64,000 nucleotides of DNA, taken from positions 16,244,001-16,308,000 of the forward strand of contig NC_046675.1 of the NCBI RefSeq assembly GCF_003369915.1, given 5' to 3'. The DNA comes from Drosophila miranda. Lineage: Eukaryota; Arthropoda; Insecta; Diptera; Drosophilidae. Below are positions 60,101-64,000 of the stretch, in pieces. The translations under genes were made by a program, and so were the position numbers. A model generated the notes under the pieces. It worked only from the letters and a program-made list of their open reading frames with translations. It was not told the origin of the DNA and did not search any database. The number at the start of each line of letters is the position of its first letter. The stretch's first letter is position 1.

Positions 60101-61020
60101 GTAGATCTCTGAAGGAGGCTATGCCACATTGCCAATGACTTGCGCTTTCATTCATGTGTACACACGAGGGAGAAGTACTACGGGAGTACGTATACTACGT
60201 GTGTACTGAGGGAAATTGGTAGCCCACATTTACAAAATCAGAAAAGCGCTTGATTTGTAAAATATTTGCTTTGTGCAAACGAACGCAGCAATTGTTCAAT
60301 TCATACAGAGGTGCTCTGGGCTCCGTCTACGTCTCTCTAGCTGTGGCACCGCACCGTCTCTGGGCCCGTCCCTGGTTCCGTCTCCGTATCCGACTTTGGT
60401 CGAGGCTCCCCGGCTTGGATCTAGAGAGCATTGGTTGTCGTCATGTTCGGAAAATGTTTATGGAGCGACACCTGTAGGTGATGATAATAAACAATCGAAA
60501 CATGACGCCTACGACTACCAATCGAAGGCTCTTTGGAGTGGGGCGAATGGTGGAAGAGTGGCCCCTATTCGAGTGTACTAGAGGTGTATGTAAATACTAT
60601 GGGGATTATAATTAGCTGGGGATATTCATATGAGGTTCTAGGGAACTCAGTTTGGGAGGAGACATTGGCTGCTTTGAGAAGAATTGGTTCTTTGGAAGCA
60701 GAAGCTGTTGGTTGGAAAAAATAGTAAATAAGGCTATGGGTTGAGTAAGATTTATCTTTGTCACTGATAGAGAAAATATGGAGATTACTTGGTATAGTTA
60801 AACAGGACAATGTCACAGGATCTTATGCGAACATAATTCTCCATAAATAACGTTGTGTACCCTATACTCAGTCAGTAGGTGAAGACTGAGGTTTTCCACA
60901 AAACTTGTTCTGAAAACTAAATAGACTTCCACTAAAGGTATTTGTAAGAGCCCTTGTATTTTGCTATGCTATGCTTCTAGTGTGGCGTGTCCGTGAAATT
61001 GATTTCTTGGAAAGAATTAA
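48131..61020. other. 12.9 kb noncoding region
   Basis: I found no supported gene. Frames are short shadows rich in Ser, Gln or Leu from simple sequence. Visible structure is limited to tccagt-like repeats (48590-48625), a GT run (58706-58728), and Trl-like gagag clusters at 58553-58615. It may contain further fkh regulatory DNA. Confidence 0.45.
58706..58728 (+). repeat. (TG)n microsatellite
   Basis: About 11 TG units. Confidence 0.95.
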
Positions 61021-61041
61021 CTCGACAATTAAAAAAATGAC

Positions 61042-61047
61042 TTTATT
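61042..61047 (-). terminator. Poly(A) signal of the Diedel-like gene
   Basis: AATAAA on the minus strand, 58 bp past the stop codon. Confidence 0.7.
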
Positions 61048-61105
61048 TCGTTAAAGAAAACGCTTAGCCCAAAGTAAAAATGTCTGTTTTATTTGTAGTG
61101 ATCTG

Positions 61106-61279
61106 TCAATTTCTACACCCGCCCCTGCAGTTACATCCGAAAATATTGCATTTTCCATAAGCGCAATATGGTGTTCCACTTGTTCCATCGTGGCATATTC
61201 CAGCCCACTTTGTGTGGCAGCAGTACGACGTAACATCTCCGAAGAGAAATAGGATCATGAAAGCACTTGTAAAATTCAT
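61106..61279 (-). CDS. Diedel-like secreted Cys-rich peptide (57 aa)
   Basis: A predicted secreted miniprotein with signal peptide MNFTSAFMILFLFGDVTSY and a mature part of about 38 residues carrying eight Cys. The motif GKCNIFGCNCRGGC matches the most conserved core of the Diedel family (GxGSCNIFGCNCDGGC in Diedel), secreted haemolymph proteins that dampen immune/IMD signalling and have relatives in some insect viruses. Diedel is about 115 aa, whereas this one stops right after the core (CRN-stop). It thus lacks the C-terminal half and part of the N-terminal Cys pattern. The in-frame ATG at 61354 would add 25 residues without a signal peptide, so 61279 is preferred. A TATA-like box and a poly(A) signal bracket it, which supports a live gene. 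Confidence 0.75.
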   Translation of the reverse strand: MNFTSAFMILFLFGDVTSYCCHTKWAGICHDGTSGTPYCAYGKCNIFGCNCRGGCRN

Positions 61280-61330
61280 CCTCCGGTCTGTGGAATGACT
61301 CTGAAAATGGTTGGCCGGTAGGGTTAGAGG

Positions 61331-61338
61331 ATTATATA
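61331..61338 (-). promoter_or_regulatory. TATA box of the Diedel-like gene
   Basis: The minus strand reads TATATAAT, about 36 bp before an initiator-like TTTCAGAGT at about 61302 and about 52 bp before the start codon. A short leader is predicted. Confidence 0.5.
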
Positions 61339-61789
61339 TATTAAATTTTCCCAAATCGTTTTTAACTCAATCCATCTACCGGATATAGTAATTATCTAAT
61401 TTGGTATGCTATGCTTCTAATGAAGCAATGAAGAAATTTCGAAAACGGAAATTTAGGATGACGGGGCAAGTGTCGCGACTCTACTTTTACACCCGGTGCT
61501 CATCGCGTTTATATATGAGCTTATGATTTATGTAAATTATAAAACATATTATTCATAGGATCGGGAAATGGTTTCGGATCGGATTAATGCCCTTCACCTT
61601 TGGCAAAAGGGAGGAATTGATTTGTTGGTTAATACAGAGGGCTTTGCTTTCGCTACGCCCGACCGCTTTTTTTGTTCTAATGTTAATTCAAGCACTTCGT
61701 TTATCTTCTTTTCACCTTATGCACTATTGATATATTTATATTTTTGTATTCGGCTGTAATCTGTGTTGTATTCTTTCTCTCTTTTAACA

Positions 61790-62122
61790 CCAATAACAGC
61801 CGTTTATCTCGCACGCCTTCGCCAGAGGGGGCACCTGGTTTTCCCTTATGTTTCAAATTGTGGATGCCACAGTGATATGCCCTGATATCACAGGAGTCTA
61901 GATACAAAAATGTTGATGCTCCAGCTCTTATAGTCTCTGAGAACTAGGCCTCAAACAAGACGGACTGACAGACATGGCTATATCGACTGTTATATATTTG
62001 CTGCTGGTGCTGATTAGGAATATATATTCTTTATGGGGTCGGAAAAGCTTCCTTTGGGATGCTACAATCCAATATTACCACAAATCTAATACACCCCTAT
62101 ATTTTTTGAGTATCGGGTATAA
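61790..62122. mobile_element. DINE-1/INE-1 (Helitron-like) element
   Basis: Ordered INE-1 landmarks are present: tatagtctctgagaact, gacggactgacagacatggc, tatatcgact, ctgattaggaatatatat, ctttatggggtcgg, aagcttcctt, and a degenerate terminus ending tatcgggtataa at 62122. It is better preserved than the copy at 590-840 but has no coding capacity. The 5' border is uncertain and may reach 61600. Confidence 0.8.
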
Positions 62123-64000
62123 AAAGAAACAAATAATTAAATAAATAAGTAAGGAAAGCCAGAATAGATGGCATAGCATTCGTACTATCTATAAGACGGA
62201 TTTAGATACATTTAAAGAAAGTTTTGCTGGAATTCATAGAGCCAAGTCTATCTTATCTATCTGTCCTATAGAATATATTGTGATTTATCCAGTTTGAGAT
62301 GGGTTGAATAAGATATACTATATATCTTTTAAAAGATAAGAAAGCAGTAGGAAGAAGAACATAGTGAGATAGTAAATCATTTTGTGACCTATGTCCCCTG
62401 CTAAAGAAGAATGTATGGTGATCATTAATAAGATAGGAACAAAGTGTTTACTTGTTAGACTTCTTTGTTCGATTTGTAAAGTCCTCTTAAGTCTTAAAAA
62501 TACCTCAAAGGCTTTTAGAGACTACAACCAATAGCAGATACGAGTAAAGCGAAGTATTGATGGTTTCGTTAGGATATTCATCCTGAGATGATTACTGCGA
62601 ATATCCTGAGATTTTTAATGCGAATATTCTTAGAAGATTTTTCATTTGAAAGTAGAATAATAGTAAGATACAACAGATAATATTAAGAAAAGTTTAGCTG
62701 GATCGTTAGATTAAAGAATCTAAAATCCATTAGAATTACCAGGCTCTTCGATCTTGTTTGAGGAATGCCAGTGCCTTCCGGTTAAGTGCCCATAGCCCAC
62801 TTTTTCCCCCATTTAATGGCCATCCCATGTAGTACGTGTTCAGGAATTTCTTGGAACTGTTAAGCTTATGCTTTCGCGTCTGAGTTCCCATCTGGTCAAG
62901 CCTTTTTTTGTTTTTGTGGCTCTGGTTTGTTTGTCCATTTGAGTGGATGTCGAAGGTAGAGCCCGTTCCCAGTGGGACATCAATGTGATCTTAATTTTCA
63001 GCTAAAAAATTGCGAAGAGTCGAGACGGAGAGCAGGTTTACAAAAAAAACTGCTTATTATTTGCTCGCTGCTAATATATGTACGTATCTGGGATTTTGAA
63101 TGTGTCTAAAATCGTACACCGGATATTTGTTGACTATTTGCATAAGCATTAGGGGAGTGTGTTGGGGGAATGGGTATGCCCCAACCGCGGTATCGACAAC
63201 TCCATGAGAATCACTTTGCAGTTTGGAATTGGAGTTGGACTCCCTCTGTCCGATCCCTGGAATCGAGTGAAGGGTGTGTGTGAGAGGTGGGTTTTACGGC
63301 GATTATTAAACCACGATTGGGGCGGCACATTTTTGTACATGTTCTCGGAAAAGTTGTAAATTGCACTCTGTAAACAAGGCAGAGAATCAACGCTAAGACC
63401 CTGTCGTTTATCTCTGGAGTACGATAAAGTCGCGGTCCGTGTGGAATTCACCTCATTATCAGACTCTGCTCAGGTACGACCTGAGACCCGAGAACAGGAA
63501 GACGCACAAAGCGCTCTGGTATCTGGCATATAAGAGAAGGAAGACTTATCTAATCTGACGCTGCATAAATGCAAATAACGAGAGATCGCTGCGACTCGAC
63601 GATCCCCGGGTCTGCTTAAAGGCCTGGGCATGGGCATGGGCATGGGTCTGGTACTGGTACTGGTACTGCCATTGAGCCGTATAATAAGACAGTTGTCGAG
63701 GCTAGCGATAAGCCCAAAGGAGAATGCATCCGGAGACGACGACGACGACGACAACAGAGACAGCAACGACACACAGAGCAAACAATCACAAGAACAGAGC
63801 AAATTCTTTCTTCTGGGCTGCGCGGGAGATAACGCTAGCGAAAAGGTCGAGCGAGCGTGTGTTTGCGTCTATATATAGAGTTCTGGCTCAGGCTTGGCCG
63901 CGGTCTTCGTCTTCTCCGTCTAGGGCAGAGTCAATCTGCTCCAACGGTCTTTCTTATCGGCCCTGCGGCATGGCAAATACATGTATACCGTACACCATAC
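62123..64000. other. Noncoding, AT-rich, no gene seen
   Basis: Short frames only. Simple repeats include gggcat and ggtact hexamers at 63620-63670 and a gac triplet run near 63738-63752. The sequence turns G+C-richer at the right edge, so a gene may begin beyond the window. Confidence 0.4.

Noticed and set aside
61568-61759. 63 aa ORF beside the DINE-1 copy
   Set aside because: Probably part of, or flanking, the noncoding repeat. No domain is visible.

Overview
The window is nuclear DNA of a Drosophila species. The evidence is short GT-AG introns, coding regions close to Drosophila metallothioneins, Stat92E, Noa36 and forkhead (fkh), DINE-1/INE-1-like repeats, and fly core-promoter motifs (Ohler 1, Ohler 6, DRE). 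Protein and repeat divergence from D. melanogaster suggests a non-melanogaster Sophophora, perhaps the obscura group. That last point is an inference.

Layout. From 0 to 2 kb there is a decayed DINE-1 piece, then two tiny two-exon metallothionein genes, MtnE (minus) and MtnD (plus). They are transcribed apart from a 440 bp spacer holding two TATA boxes and four metal response elements. From 2 to 20.7 kb lies Stat92E on the minus strand. It has seven constitutive coding exons plus one in-frame cassette exon (4186-8590), a long 3' UTR that converges on MtnD, and long upstream noncoding sequence. That upstream part ends at a probable 5' exon (20377) below a motif 1/motif 6 promoter at about 20.73-20.82 kb. 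A small intronless ORF of unknown function sits at 14.0-14.3 kb.

From about 20.8 to 28.2 kb there is an AT-rich patchwork: two direct copies of a diverged repeat 4.5 kb apart, a frameshifted LDL-receptor-family pseudogene, an LRR-like fragment, and a two-exon gene of unknown function whose stop codon is followed by 62 more open codons. Stat92E and the Mtn genes are at 92E in D. melanogaster and fkh is at 98D, so this patchwork probably marks a Muller E rearrangement junction. From 28.2 to 29.5 kb is Noa36, a zinc-binding nucleolar protein with an acidic tail.

From 29.5 to 44.7 kb is noncoding DNA upstream of fkh. It includes, at 34.9 kb, the 10-mer known as the Scr-Exd site of the fkh250 salivary enhancer. 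From 44.7 to 48.1 kb is fkh: one uninterrupted 481-codon FoxA reading frame. After its UGA the same frame continues through seven codons, a hairpin and a UAA, and then 170 protein-like codons, a candidate double stop-codon readthrough. From 48 to 61 kb I see no gene. At 61.1-61.3 kb is a very short secreted Diedel-like peptide gene (minus), followed by another DINE-1 copy.

The genes do not form a pathway. Functional links inside the window are local: the shared Mtn regulatory spacer, the Stat92E/MtnD convergent ends, and fkh with its upstream enhancers.
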